From contig OZ026833.1 in NCBI GenBank assembly GCA_964023205.1, forward strand, positions 31,956,830-32,020,829: a DNA stretch of 64,000 nucleotides, in the 5' to 3' direction. The DNA comes from Lutraria lutraria (taxonomy: Eukaryota > Mollusca > Bivalvia > Venerida > Mactridae). Within the stretch, counting starts at the first letter, position 1; each line of letters starts with the position of its first letter. The position numbers were made by a program, and so were the translations under genes. A model generated the notes under the pieces. The model searched no databases. It saw nothing but the letters and a program-made list of their open reading frames with translations, and was not told the DNA's origin. Of the stretch, positions 12,201 to 27,200 are shown piece by piece.

Positions 12201-15200
12201 CAGCAAACGATGCGTGTTCAAAGACTACCAATGAAACAAACCCGTTTTGGCTCGTGGATTTCCAGTCCTTATTTGTCGTTCAAAGTGTTTACTTTTATGG
12301 AGGATTGCCACGATTGTGTATGTTTTAAGTTGCCATTCTGAATGCATGTGTCCAATTAGATTATGGAAGTTGAAGTGATACATAAGGTTTTAACGTACGA
12401 ATTTGGTATTGTCCATGTCTTTTAGAACATCATCATCTTACCACTTTTCTCATTAGTCAATGTTTTGCCTGGCGATTTTCGATTAGCAAAGGAAAAAAAC
12501 GTTCGTCTCTGCGGTGAGGTGCTTTTAACATGTCCATCTGACGTGTAGGTAAATTCAAATATATAGTATACAAAAAAAATATGATTAAACAATATGTCAT
12601 GAGAAGCTTACATGTTCATTTGATATTATAAAGTATTGCTTTTAAATCAATGATATAACATGGCAGAATACATAATGAATAAGACAAGTCAGGAGTGTGA
12701 CATTTAAACACATTATTAACACCGACAAGTCAGTCAACAGGGCAGTTTTATTTTTACCAGACCGCGATTACAGGGAGTTCAAAGTATTTCTACTGAATGA
12801 CAGTTCGGCTGAGACTAACATATACAAAGACAATGGAATGGGAGGTGCACTAGAGTACCAACCTAAGGTAATTGAACAAACCAAGCAAACTGCTGCTAGG
12901 TATATGAAGATTTCCAGAGAAGTAAATACTGATGTCTTAGCAATTTGTGAGGTCATTGCATTTGCAGGTATTGTATAAATTTCTATTTTTGTGTGGTTCT
13001 GGTCTCAATTGTTTTATTCTTCTTTTTATATGGAAGATCCAGCAAATTTTCAATCCTGAACTAAAATAAAAGATCATTTTGAAATATTGTTACCGCATGT
13101 AGAAAAAAACCCGATATATGCATACACTTGGTAGCAAATTAAATAACCATCATTTTATTTAAGCACGAACACTAGTTTTATATACATGTAAAACATCAGT
13201 TCATATCTTACAGTGCTAGTGCAACCAGAACTGTGTTAGCGGTCAGCTCCCGATAAAGGCCATCTTTAGAATAAAGGCCATTATTTTAAAAGCTCTTATT
13301 GATAATTTAAAATGAAATGACCTCCGAATAATGGCCACCTTTGCATATAGGTCACGTTATGTCTGATTGTCTTCTAATCCTATATTATATAGCAAAAATG
13401 GTCATTTAGATTAGATTGATCGTAATCTCTCTCTATAGATAAACACATAGTCTCTGTCCAATTTATTGTTACAAAATATCAAGTAATTGAAATATTGTTC
13501 AAATGTAATTTGATTTATTTGTTCTACCCTCACTATGCGATATATTGCATATACAAACAGAATGTCCTATCCATAAATGTGGGTGGGACTGTTCGTTTGA
13601 TTGCAATTGTGCTGCTGAAACAACAGGGAAGTATCAAAAGGACGGAACTTGTCCAAATGGATGTTCGGGAAGATGGACGGGGACAGACCAAAAGTGTAAT
13701 CTTGGTGAGAAGCCTCTACGTTTGCTACGTTAAAACTTTGTGCATATAATGCCTTTCTAGTATTTTTCAATTACAACAATTTGAGGTATTTGTGTTCAAA
13801 TAAACTTTTATTATACCACTTTTCAAAGCGCCTAAGTTTTCAGTTTAGCTGTTGCTTTTATTTGTCAGATTCTCATATCTAGTCATGCATTATTTACTGT
13901 GTGTATGGGCTGAGTAGTATGGAATAATGTGCACTTAGTCTATATTGTTTCTATACGGACAATAAATTATGTTATTTGTCGCCATGTATTATGATAATGA
14001 ATGTATTCGTTTATTGCCGTATATATCTATGACCAGATGGTTAATATTATAATTATAGATTTCTAATTAATACTTAATATAGTAAATAAAAGAAGACAAT
14101 AAGGTAAACCACACAGTACTTTACATGTAAAAGCCGTCTTGTGCGACTTATATTACAGAATGTAATACGACCACTTGGGGAAACCAATGTCAACATACAT
14201 GTGGGAAATGTGATGGAAAGGAATCTTGTAATACAGTGACAGGGTATTGTGGAAACGGATGTAGTGGAACTCTGTATCCGCCGGACTGTAAACATGGTAT
14301 GGTGAAATGCACATCGCAAATGATGTATAACACAGTTTCCGTTTTGATATATTGCTTTTAAATATATTTTAAGTACCAAACACACAAATTCAACCAAATG
14401 CGTAGAAACATATCAACAGCAAACAAATCATTTTCAACTTTACAAGATTTTGTAAACTGTATGCTAGATCATTATTGATTTCAGGTTTACTAAATTTCAA
14501 ACATAAACAAATATTTAAAGTTTTGTTTTAGGAACATCGTGTTACTGCCCTTCGGTGAAGCGCTGTAGTAACAACAACGTTGAAGTAATTTAGTTATGCT
14601 TAGTAAAATGTGCTGAAAAAAGGAGATAATTCGTATTACCCAAACTTTATGAATGATGTTTTTGTATGACAGGAAAAAAACTGCAATAATTCGAATATAC
14701 AAACTACATGGCATAACACTTATGATCCATACTCTAGTTATCAAATAGCCTAATTGCATTTCGAAAAAGGTCTTTGATGATAAAAGGATGCAAGCTTGCA
14801 AAAACAATTCAAAGCTTCTTGTCGCGACGTGCAGAAACAACACATATATAAAAAATGCATACTTATTTGTAATGTGAACTTAGAATACTTAATAAATTAC
14901 CAGGTCCAGGGACATACATTTACTGAGAGTAAACATTTAGTGTACTTTTTGATACTGTGCGTTAAAAACTGACTGTCTAGATACAATTAATTATTTAAAA
15001 AATAATGTCATTAACGTCAATATGATAAGGTCGTAGTAAGTCCATATCATATGAACTGGTGTTTAGTTTTTATCAAAAACAGTATTTGATACATTGAAGA
15101 AACTAATGTTAACTTGATTTGTCTCTCTTAGATATGCATGGTTATTTATTCTTTATGAATGTCTATGATAATTTTTATAGTACAATTGTATAATTGCTGG

Positions 15201-18200
15201 TATTAATTAATGCAAATAGTGCGAATCATGGTTATTTCTAGTGACAATGAAATGTATGACAAAACATAATAGACACTAGTTAAATTATTTTGATATATCA
15301 TACGAAAGGTGTCCAGGTTGTCCATAATGACAGAAAACAAATGTATTATATAATGAATGAATTATACTAACACATTTAATACCATATGTTCATTAACAAA
15401 ACGGTCTTCAAGTATGAAAGATGCATGCTCTATCTATTGAACGCTACAATTCTTTTAAATTAGCATTTAAAAATTACACCAGTGTCAGATAATGGAAGAA
15501 ACTAGAAGCAATATGTATAGAGAATACATGGTTGGTGCCGAGATGGAGAAGGTTTATCCGATGAGGCTTAGAAAGCTAAAAATGAGCGAGCCTTCTCCAT
15601 CTCGGCATCAACCATGTATTCAATTTATCCTGTTTCTTATAAAACATGTATGTTTCTACAAGTTAAGTATTAGATAAAAACACACGCAATGCCTCTTTTT
15701 AACATCTTCATATTAACCGTTTAGCAACATGACACGTCTATAAAATAGTCCCATACAACGTCATGCTATTTGGAATAAAAACTCAATAAAATACGTCGAG
15801 AATTCTAACATTCACTTTATTCATATATTATTGCACCAGTTTGTAATATAAAACACATCAAGTTGTATAACGGGCGGAATGAGGCGCGTAGTTATACAAA
15901 GGTACGAAATAAAGCAAACCACGTAACCTAGTGACAAGATAAAGCTAGGTTAATTCAGTCACTGCTTTATTGGGTCTACAAGCAATGTAGAAACAGGATA
16001 AATATCTATATGTTTTGTTTGCTTAGGTAGCAGTAAAGAGCATGTAGTAATGGCTGTATGTAAAATGTTTTCTGTGACGTCATAATATGATATAAAGAAA
16101 TTACCATTATATGGTTAACTACGTTTAAATGAATGTATGATTGTTTTTATTAGGAATCAATACATTGATACAAACCATTATCATTTCACAAATATGGAAA
16201 GGCAAAAAATAGTAAACCAATTAATAAAACAACAGCGCATGAATATTCCAATGGACATGTATGTATCATATCTAATAAGGAACATAATGTAAATATTGAG
16301 GAAGGGAAAGCTATATCAACTCTAATTAAGCGTTAACAATATAAAAAGCATTTAAAGCATGGGGATTAGTTGCAACCATCATTACCTCCGCTACAAGGTA
16401 ACAGCAAAATGGACGACCTGTTGCAGAAAAAAGCTAAAACATAAAGCTTCACAAAAAATAAAATTACATCAGTAGTATTACTTTTACGAAATCATGCAAT
16501 AAAGCTAGCGATATCTAGCGATATACTAGCATATTTAATGCGCCATTTAGAAAATTGAAATGTTTCTCCATGCTACGTTTGGAACCAAAACATCTACCAA
16601 CAGAAAAGGGTGTTGCACATAGCTGTAGAATATCTATTGCGAATCTATGAAAATATGCTAAAGATATGTTCTAATATTACATTTTTCTTTTGTTCTCGTG
16701 TTAGAATGTAACGAAACTGACTATGGTAAGAATTGCTCTCAAAAGTGTGGTCATTGTAAAAATAATGAGCGATGTAACATGACTACTGGAGATTGCTCAA
16801 ATGGCTGTATGTCTGGATGGGCACCACCGCTCTGTCAAAAAGGTAACGATGCTCACTGGAAATTGACAACAGAATGTCTGTTAAACTTTTATGTATTTAA
16901 TAAACCAAGAACACAAATAAGGACATATCAATAAACACGATGTTTATCAATCGATTTAGTTAGTATCCCCAAAAGCAAATCTAGTAGCAAACGGAGCACT
17001 AATCAATTAATGCAGATATCAATTCACAGAATGCTCCGACTTGAATATGAAATCAGACGTAGCAAGTGATAATTTGAACAGTTTTATTTCATAACAATTC
17101 ACTTATTTTCCAAATTTATAGAAATGTATAAAGTATCGATAATCAAAATCGACTCGCCTGGAAAGAAAGCTGTATATTTTCAGCATGCGCGTTTGGCACA
17201 TTTGGCGATAGCTGTAATCAGACATGCGGTCATTGCCATGGTAACGCAACCTGTTATGTTTCAACTGGTATTTGTGAAGATGGATGCAGTCCTGGATATA
17301 ACGCCCCATTCTGCAATGCGAGTTCGTATATGTTTGCTTATTCATTCGAATCGTTTGCAATGATGATTAATTCATGGCATTGCTCGCGTGTACATACGGA
17401 CAATTCTATTTTCTATTTAAAGTAAAGATTAGAAAAGTGATCCTAGAAAAACACATATTACAATATATCGCAACTTTCCCAAAATGCTATTCTTCCAAAG
17501 ATATCCGAGGAAGAGATTAAACAAAGCTTTCAAACCACTATAAACTAACTGTACAATTAACAGAGCTGAAACAATAACAATGCACAATGTACGAACTATA
17601 TCAAAGTACCTACAACAGCTAATAATGATAACTTGTTATTAGCATGCGTATCTGGATTTTATGGCGTAAATTGCACGGAGGAATGTGGCCATTGCAAGAA
17701 TGATACTATATGTAATGCTACAACTGGTTATTGTCATGAGGGCTGTGAACCTGGATGGAAGGCAAATACTTGCAAGGATGGTATGTATTGTTTCATGCTT
17801 CATATATTGTTAATAAAATGTCCACATTGATTTCATGAAAATGGTGATAATATAATACTCAAAATTTGATAAGGATCACTTTTTATTATCTATGGCATTA
17901 TCGTCAATTTTGGATTCCATACATAAAATATTATTTTTATTATTTTCAAAAATAACCATTATTTTTCCCGGTACCATTCTGCACTAAGAGAAGACAGTAA
18001 GTTATAATAATGATACTATTGATATTGTGATTATACAACCACGCTGTACTAACGTAGCATTTGTGTGGATCAATTCAGAAACAAACGATTTCATTAGAAC
18101 ATTGCTTTCATAGACTGAACCAAAATTCTATTAAGCGTCTAAACACTCTTAAAGGAAAATTAGTTCCACTTATATGCTGTCTTTTAACACCAGGATATTT

Positions 18201-21200
18201 TCTGAATGCTAGCATTTCATTGTACTTCATCAGAGACTGCTTATAAATATTTGTCCTGAGATCAATTTTTTCAATATTTCATGTTCAGTAAAACTAACTA
18301 AGTGTACAATGTTTCTCAACTTCAGCTTGCCCTGATGGCTACTATGGTCTCCAGTGTAATCATTCGTGTGGTCATTGTAAATCTGACGAAATATGTAACT
18401 TTTCATCCGGGACATGCATATCATGCGAAGACGGTTACAAAGGTGGCACATGTTATCAAAGTAAGTGCTCCGATACTTAAAGAAGGAAATTGATATTTAT
18501 TTTCAAATAGAATATATACACATATTTTATACATACATATAATACATCATATTATAGTTATTATATCAATGTGTTGCATTCATGTTAATACAACCATTGC
18601 AATTGATATCATCTGTTCATGTAATCACAAAATGGAATTAAGAATATTTATAATCATGATTTTCTTTATACATAAGATATATACTTGTCATGCAGTAGAA
18701 TTCGATGCGACTATATGAATAGTTATTTAAGTAAATGGCGTGTAAGTCTGTCTACATATTTGTATAAACATTTATTTTCAAAAAGCTTGTAGTATTGGAA
18801 CGTACGGTGCAAATTGTGCCGGCGTTTGTGGAAACTGTTCTGGAGAGGATACTTGTAACCATGTGACAGGGATTTGTCCGAAGAGATGTGCAGCAGGATA
18901 TAAAGGAGAACTTTGTAATGAAAGTATGTTTAGCTTTTTTGTTTGTGGTTTAGTAATGAATATGTAGGAATAAGTTGTAGTTGTTATTCTAAAAGAAGGC
19001 GTAAAATCACAATGGACACTAATTACATTTACTAGTATCAATCAAGTGTGCTCGTCTATGCGCTTTGTCTGACTACTTGGTTTTCATTTCCGTGAACATA
19101 TAAATATTACATAGGAACATGATTGATCCTTGTAGTAGACACACATGTTATGGTCATGGAATAATTAATCCAATTTTACTATACTTAATAGCTTGCAAGT
19201 TTGGATCATACGGCGTTAACTGCTCGGAGAAATGTGGTTATTGTAAAAATGAAACACAGTGTAACGCAGCAAATGGTAAATGTCAATATGGCTGCGAACC
19301 TGGCTGGATGGTTAACGTTTGCAAAACCGGCAAACGTGTTCAATACGTTTTTTTCTGTTCAAAAGACAAATGTATTAGAAATGATGTTTTAATAATTAAA
19401 ACGTGTATATTTCTAAAATATCAGAATTTTCTAAACAGTGCAGAAGGAAAAGCAAAAGCTCGTTCGTTTGCATTTATAAACATTTTAATCGTATTTAGTT
19501 AAATAGGTTTTAACGCCATTTTTTCAACAATTGTCCATTTGATAATATTATATATGGCGGCAGTTTCTGAACAGTAACTATTCTTACCAGTGCTTACTTA
19601 TCCTTCAACATGTAATTGGTAACTTCATCAAATATGGTAAATCGACATTTCTTTTCAAATTTCATTGAAGGTTATAACCTACCGCGACCGGGAATCGAAT
19701 CAGGATTATACACATTCTAAGAATTACATTAAAACACAGCACAAACCGCAAATACAAAATAAATCGATTTGTAATTAGTGCGCTCAGTTCAATTGCCTCC
19801 TCATTATTTAGACCATTTGACTAAGCAATACATTTTTAGTTTAGTTTCGTAGTCCTAAATGATGTCTACTATAATAATGTCAATCATAAAGCAATTGTTA
19901 TAATGTAATTTTGTGATTTTTCTTAATAAACAACTATGATGCACCAAATATCTTATTGTGCCTACAAAGCTTGTGAGTATGGTACGTACGGCGAAAATTG
20001 TACAAAAGTTTGTGGAAAATGTGATGGCGGAAGAACATGTAACCTGGCGACAGGCTTGTGTATGAACGGTTGCGCAGCGGGATTCAAAGGAGAACGTTGT
20101 TACAAAGGTACATTCGGAAGTGTTTATTAATAAGTAGAAGCATGCTTATATGCATACGCGTTTGCGGATTAAACACATTGATTGTATTAACTTTTTAGAA
20201 ATAGTATCATTTGACTTTCAGTTAAATTGGTTTAGCAAGATGATTTGGAACCCTACGAGTATCAATGAAAAAAGTGATAACATACTGTCATAAAACAATT
20301 TTCGCACATTATAGTTTGACAAATTGAATTTAGATTTGTGATTCAAACATAATCTAAACGATAGTATAGAATTATTTTCACTCGAATTAATGCATACGTC
20401 AATTTTTAAGACTATTTTTTTCCAGAATTTGTTGATATGTGAATTATAATAAACGCACGCTTTTTTATTTTTATTTTATTGACTTCCATTAAATGCAATA
20501 GCCATTATTAAATAAAATTAATATGGTTTTAGCGTGTTCACCTGGAACATTTGGAAAGAACTGCTCCCTAAGGTGTGGATATTGTAGAAGCTTGAGCGAA
20601 TGCAGCAAGGAGACAGGATCTTGTTCTGGTAGTTGTTTGCCGGGATGGTTCGGTTCACATTGCGATGAATGTAAAACTATAGACAGACATGGCTTAGTTT
20701 ATATGTTCCTGGCTATTTTTGCCAAATACTCCAGCGAGCCTCCTTTTAATTCTTTAACTAAATTCAAACTAAAATTGGCGAGTTCTAAAAACGGATTCCA
20801 TAGGAATATCGCAGTCTGCTCACAATCACAATCAGTCCGCACAAATTACCAAGTATGAATACCATTTTATTTAGTGCTCTTGATGACTGCGAGCCGGGAA
20901 GTCATGCAGTTCCGAAATCCACGAAAATCAACCAGTAGTTTTTAAACAAATCGTCGTCAAAGGGACTAATATACATGCATATAGTTTTGTTAAATAGTTG
21001 ATGAACACTTTTAATGGTACTGCTATGCTCACTATGTATAATGGACCAACTGCAGATAATCGTCATTTTTAATTGTTCTGAATAATTCAGTTAGTTGTTA
21101 CGGACCTGCAGCGATATACATATGTCAACAATTCGAAGACTGCAATAAACATCCATTTTAAAATTATGAATAAAACCCTTTTGCCGCTATATGCAAACTA

Positions 21201-24200
21201 TCAAAATTATTTGTGCAAATGTGCCCGCGCTAGAGCGTTTATTTGGTACTATATTGGTGAATATACAGTGGTATTTATGTTTGCACAGCTTGTGAAATTG
21301 GAACCTACGGTGACAAGTGTGACAGTGCATGCGGGAACTGCTTAGGTGGAGAGGAGAATTGTAACAAGGTGACAGGGATCTGTACAAATGGTTGTGTAGC
21401 TGGATTTAAAGGAGAACTTTGTAAAGAAAGTAAGATCATGTTTGTACGATAAATGCTTTTTAAACTTTATAAAACAAATATACTGCGTAACATAACAACC
21501 ATAAATAAGTATATGTGGAAATTTAATGTCTCCTAATAAAGTTAAGTTTTATTGTACAGTAAAGTTCCGCTATTAAGACCACCCTTCGGACCGTCATGAA
21601 GTGGTCTTAATTTGAAGTCGGTCTTAATAGCGGAACTCAGGTGTTGATGATGATAACAGTAGCAATATGTAGTTCAACTATACAAGGCACTTGACATACA
21701 TTCTGTTCCTTGATTGTGTGTTTATTAGTAATGTTTGCATGTGCTTTCTTCATATTATTTATGTAAAAAATGCATTAATTACAGAAAGCTGAGTTCTTTT
21801 TGAGAGTTCAAAATGTACAAAAATCTGATTTATGAACATTTGTCAATGAGTGATTTCATGGTCCTCTGTCCTGTACTCAGACTGTATTCTATTGGTGATT
21901 GTAATTTTATAATCGATTCAAACACACCATTGATATGGTTTAAGTAAATAAATAGAAAAACAACATAAAACTGAAATTATTTTATTATCAATACATATAT
22001 ATTAAACAGAAGAAACATTTGCATCATTAAAAGGTCATTTAGTGACTGATAGTGATAGCATGTACATGTTCATATGAACATAATATTATAACGAGTCCAG
22101 TAAGTCCTGTCATTGGTACACTCAAAATTGTCAAGAGTTTTTCTCTTCTTTTCTCTTTCCTGACCTGAAACAACAAAATGAAAAATATCATTATTCTATT
22201 TGCATCAAGTTTGAAGTGCTTAGTAAAAATCACCGGAACAATAAATTATTACAGTGCAGAATAATCAGTGATATAAATCAAGTGTTGAATATCTTAATCA
22301 AGGAAAATAAATTAAATGTTTAATAATCCATACAGTATTCAGTGATATTTTAAAGACCTAGAATGATAATGCAAGAAAATAATGCGTCATGCTGATAAAA
22401 ATATACGAGGATCATAAAGCACCAATGGAAAAATTATTCGATCTCATTAAAATAATTAGCCAAAATACGTACCTATCCAAAAACTCGTAACAATTGCATT
22501 TGTTTCTTTTTGTGAAAACACGTTCACATCAAGATGAGCAACAACACCAATTAATCCATCGGTGTTAATTGACACTTTTAGACCCCTTTATTACAGTCAT
22601 TTAATCGTGTTGATCCATTTGTTTTCACAACTAATTTACGAGCGTGTCAACACATATGCCGAATCGGGTTAGGTATAAAGTTTAAACAGACGGACCGGTC
22701 GTATTACCGGGACCAAAATACGTAGAAATACCGGTATTGGGACCGAATAAAGTGGTCTTAATACGTAATAGCGGGGCGGTCTCATTATCGGAACCGGCGA
22801 CCATTGAAATAAAGAAGGAAATTATCGGGACCAAGAAAAAGTGGTCGTATTATGCGGACGGTCGTATTATCGGGACGGTCGCATTATGGAACTTTACTGT
22901 ATAAGCAATTTATCAGAGAAATTCAATTCTACTTCAATAATAACACGCGTTTGGAAATTCGAATTGTCGAAGTTCTTTCCCTTCTATATGTACACGGGTT
23001 ACATGGAAACAATTGTTGATTTTTTCCGTGACAAACCCCTTTGGTTGAAACAAAATCATATTTTTTTATGAAATGTCGACATTGCCGTTATAGTACCGTG
23101 TAAACAAGTCGTTTGCACATAATCATGCTCCATCGACTTTACAGGATTTGTTCTCTTTATACACATATACATATTGAAGTGAAGGGACACACATTGTTTG
23201 TTGCGCAGTATAGATAGACGACAGTGACGGAAGTTTGAACAATTGCTTGTTTTACATCGATTTTTGTATCAGAACAGCCATTTTTTTAAAATGGAAATGA
23301 AAGTGTAACAGTAATAACCTGCGTTCTGAGTTTGCGAATACTTTCTATTTGCTAAGGGGATTTCCAATCTCTTTCACGGCAAAGTCCATTGATAAATTGC
23401 TACGACCAAGACCGAAAAAGAGACACGAATGAATGATTCTCAGTAAACCGACTTAACCATGCAGTCTCTGATGGCGACGTATGGGGAAAATTAATTCGCA
23501 TATTAGGTTGCGAGATAAATCTTAGTGGTTATTTGATAAATTCATGAATTCAAAATTGTTGATGCAACGATTTATTACAGCGCGACAGTAGGACATATGC
23601 TTTGGCAAAAATATCCATATGAAAACACGGCGCTATCATTACATCAATATCAACACGGAGTTGTCGTTCACGCAACTCTCGCACTATGCCATTTTGTTTC
23701 CAGTGTCATTAGAGGTCACCACCTATCCCATGATACAAATCACTAGCAGTCCAATTGGGTCGCGCATTGAAATGTTAATGTTAGGTCAGTTAAATAAATT
23801 ACGTATTTAGTCACATTTACTGTGTATTTATTTTTCAGTATACGAGCTGACAGTACTTTATTGTGCAAATAATCTTAAGTTTAAACGATATTTCAGCGAC
23901 TGATCTTACCATCAATCTGAAAGATAATATCAAGATTACGATGTCTTCAATATCCAATGGGTTATTGCCAGAATATGCTATCAGTAGATTTAAGGGGCCA
24001 CGAGATCCGTATACCTGCAAATGTTGTAGCGGTACAATGAATGCTCAGCTGTCTTGGTGGAGAATGGATCTAAGGGAAATGTATCCATTAAAAGAATTTC
24101 ATGTTCACGGTGTTGAAAACAGTGCGTTTTTGTAATCCATTTTCCTATAAAATTAAACTAGTTGGATAATTGCAATTTTATAATTATCAAGTTAGCTTAA

Positions 24201-27200
24201 AATTGTTTCTCGCGTCGTAACTTAAAGTATATATTTAAACATTTTGCAACCGAGTTTACATTGTTTTATGAATCATTTAGTGAAAGGTGCATTATAGCGT
24301 GAATCTTATTCAGAGCGAGTCAATCAACTGGATGGTTTCTCTTTATATCTTGGAACTGATACAAACACCGATGAGACACTTGTATTTGTTGATACTGCTC
24401 CAGTTAGTGATAGACGATATGTAATCCCGTTAAGCAATCGTCTTGCCAGATACGTTACTGTTCGACGGTTTGGTACCCTTACTATGTGTAACGTATCCCT
24501 CATAGAAGGCGGTAATTAGTTATGTTTTAACATTGATTTTGACAAGTGGAGTAAAACAGTGACGAATCAGTACAAACTCATTATTGTCATTTTAAGACTT
24601 TCCGTTAACTAGGAAATATGTATTTACTGTACCAAATATGAATATATTGAACTGATTGTACTTAGAGCAGAAATTATACGTATAACAAGAAAAGAATGTG
24701 ATAGTTATGTGAGGTGTGAAATAATAAATTCGTGATGAAATATGATGTCATGTCCATTTGTGTAACGAATGTTTCATTCATTGAAGCAAATACTGTATCA
24801 TTATAAAAGTATAAAAATTATAGAACTGATGTGTTTCAATGTCAAGAATGAAGAGTGATATAATACATGTTTTAGATTGTACGACTGGATATTACGGCGA
24901 TCATTGCGAGAGAGTTTGTCATTGCGTGGATCAGAGACCCTGTGAAAGAGACACAGGGCGTTGTCACCTTCCAGTTTGTAAACTGGGATGGACCGGACCA
25001 TCATGTAGCACTGGTTGGTATCATTTTGTCAGAAATGTCTGTTAAAGGACCGAGGACTGTTATAATATTTCTATTGTGGAGATCCGCGCCAAAGACACTA
25101 GACAACATACACCGTATGTTTGTATTCTTGTCTCTTATTAAAGACAATATGCTAGACTAAGTACACATACAGTAAGTAGGATTGTATTACCAATCTGACA
25201 TGAATTGTGATTATCACGTCTCTGGAAGTAATGATTTGTTTAAACCGTGGCAGAGTTAAGATATCAGGATACTGGACACCATATGATTCCTATCACGTGC
25301 ACCTTTGTTATTAAAACATCGAAACAATGAAGACGCCAGCTTCAGTGGTGCAAATTAATCCAAATTTATAAACCTATTAGTAAGCTGTGTAACGGTGTCA
25401 TGATACTGGATACTGTATGATTCTTATCACATGCACCAAGGCTTTAATAATAAAACAACGTAACAAAGAAGCCGCCAATTAACCCGTATTCATGGAAGAA
25501 TATTGCATATCATCATTGACTATTTTCAATTACAGAATGTCCATTTCAAACGTTTGGCGAAGGTTGTAATAATAAATGTTTTTGCAACCATGGCACTTGC
25601 ACGAAAGACTATGGAATTTGTGATGGAGATTGTCAGGCTGGATTTGAAGGGGTTCATTGTAATGAAGGTAATTTAGCCAGTATTCAGAATAAAGTGCCTG
25701 TTTGTTTTCAATTTATGGAAGTCGGGTGTGTTTAAAATAATATAATGCGTGCCCAGCAGGAACGTTTGGAGATGGTTGTATTCAGAACTGTTATTGCAAG
25801 AACAGTACATGCTCTTCTGATGAGGGTATTTGCTCTGAAGGTTGTCAGGAGGGATTTACAGGCAAACATTGTAATCAAGGTACAAGGTTGCGTTAACATG
25901 TCTGTTTAACCGAAGTTATAAAACGATATATTAACATAATTATTATTGTGTCAAATACGGCACACGACTGGGAAAATTATGTTAATAAGTGCAATATTAT
26001 AATTAAGAAAAAAACTGTCTATAATCGACATTACTAGATACAAACATACGAAAATGGTATTGCTCATAGCTCATTCATATAAATTGAATAATATCACAAT
26101 GTATTAAAAATAGTTTACGAAGTTTATCCCAAGACCGACGATATGTGTATGCAAAACTGGAATGCCCGTCGCAATGAATGCTTTTGTAGACTGTAAGAGT
26201 ATTTATTTGTATATCTATTGGATGAAACGATGTTGTTGTTAATACACACAAGAATTTCAGACACATCAGGAGCTACTGGTTCAATAGCAGCAATTGTTGG
26301 CGGCTGTTTGGGAGCACTATTGTTGATTGTTGTACTACTCGCCCTTTCCATTCACCGCTTTCGAATATATAAACGGTAAGGTAACAGTTAATGACAAAAT
26401 AAGTTATCGATAATTTGATGGAAATCCCATACCGGCTGAATATGATGAGCCTACCGATGCGATTTGCAAATGGTCAGACACTGAAATAAAGTGTCCGTTA
26501 ATTTAGCTATAGTGTTAATATTAAAGTAAAGAAAAATTCGAAGACAAAACATGTCCGTGAAGTTGGCAGCCCAGCAGCCTAGCAGCGTGAAGTTGGCAGC
26601 GTAGCAGCGTAGCAGCCCAGCAGCGTGAAGTTAGCAGCGTAGCAGCCCAGCAGCGTGAAGTTGGCAGCGTAGCAGCCCAGCAGCGTGAAGTTAGCAGCGT
26701 AGCAGCCTAATATATTTCTACAAATGAACTTCACAAGAAATCAACCTAAACACTTAAGAATGCACGAAATAATGTGAGACTGTTGTTTGAAAGTTAATTA
26801 ATTGAAAAAATAGGAATTTAAAAATTTTTGAAGTTGGCAGCGTGAAGTTAGCAGCCCCGCAGCGTAACAGCGTCAGTGTGTTGTTTGAACGTTAATTAAT
26901 TGAAAATATATGATTTTTGAAAAAAATGTTCATGTGAAATTAGCCGCTGCTAGCAGCGAGAAGTTGGCAGCGTGAAGTTAGCAGCCCAGCAGCGTTACAG
27001 CGTTATATATATTTCTACAGATAAACTTCAAAACAAATCAAGTTAAATACTTAAGACTGCATAAAATAATGACAGTCTGTTGTTTGAACGTTAATTAATG
27101 GAAAACATAGGAATTTTAAAACGTTATTATTTAGGCAATTATCGCGCTTTATATTTGGTTTATTTTAAGCGCATGTTAATCTTATGTTTCCACTACATTT

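Noticed and set aside
15492..15677. A 61-residue open frame
   Set aside because: It runs through both arms of a palindrome and has no splice context or family likeness.
19675..19810. A minus-strand tRNA gene suggested by GATTCGATTCCCGG
   Set aside because: The T-arm-like phrase is clear, but no matching acceptor or D arm could be built; at most a SINE relic.
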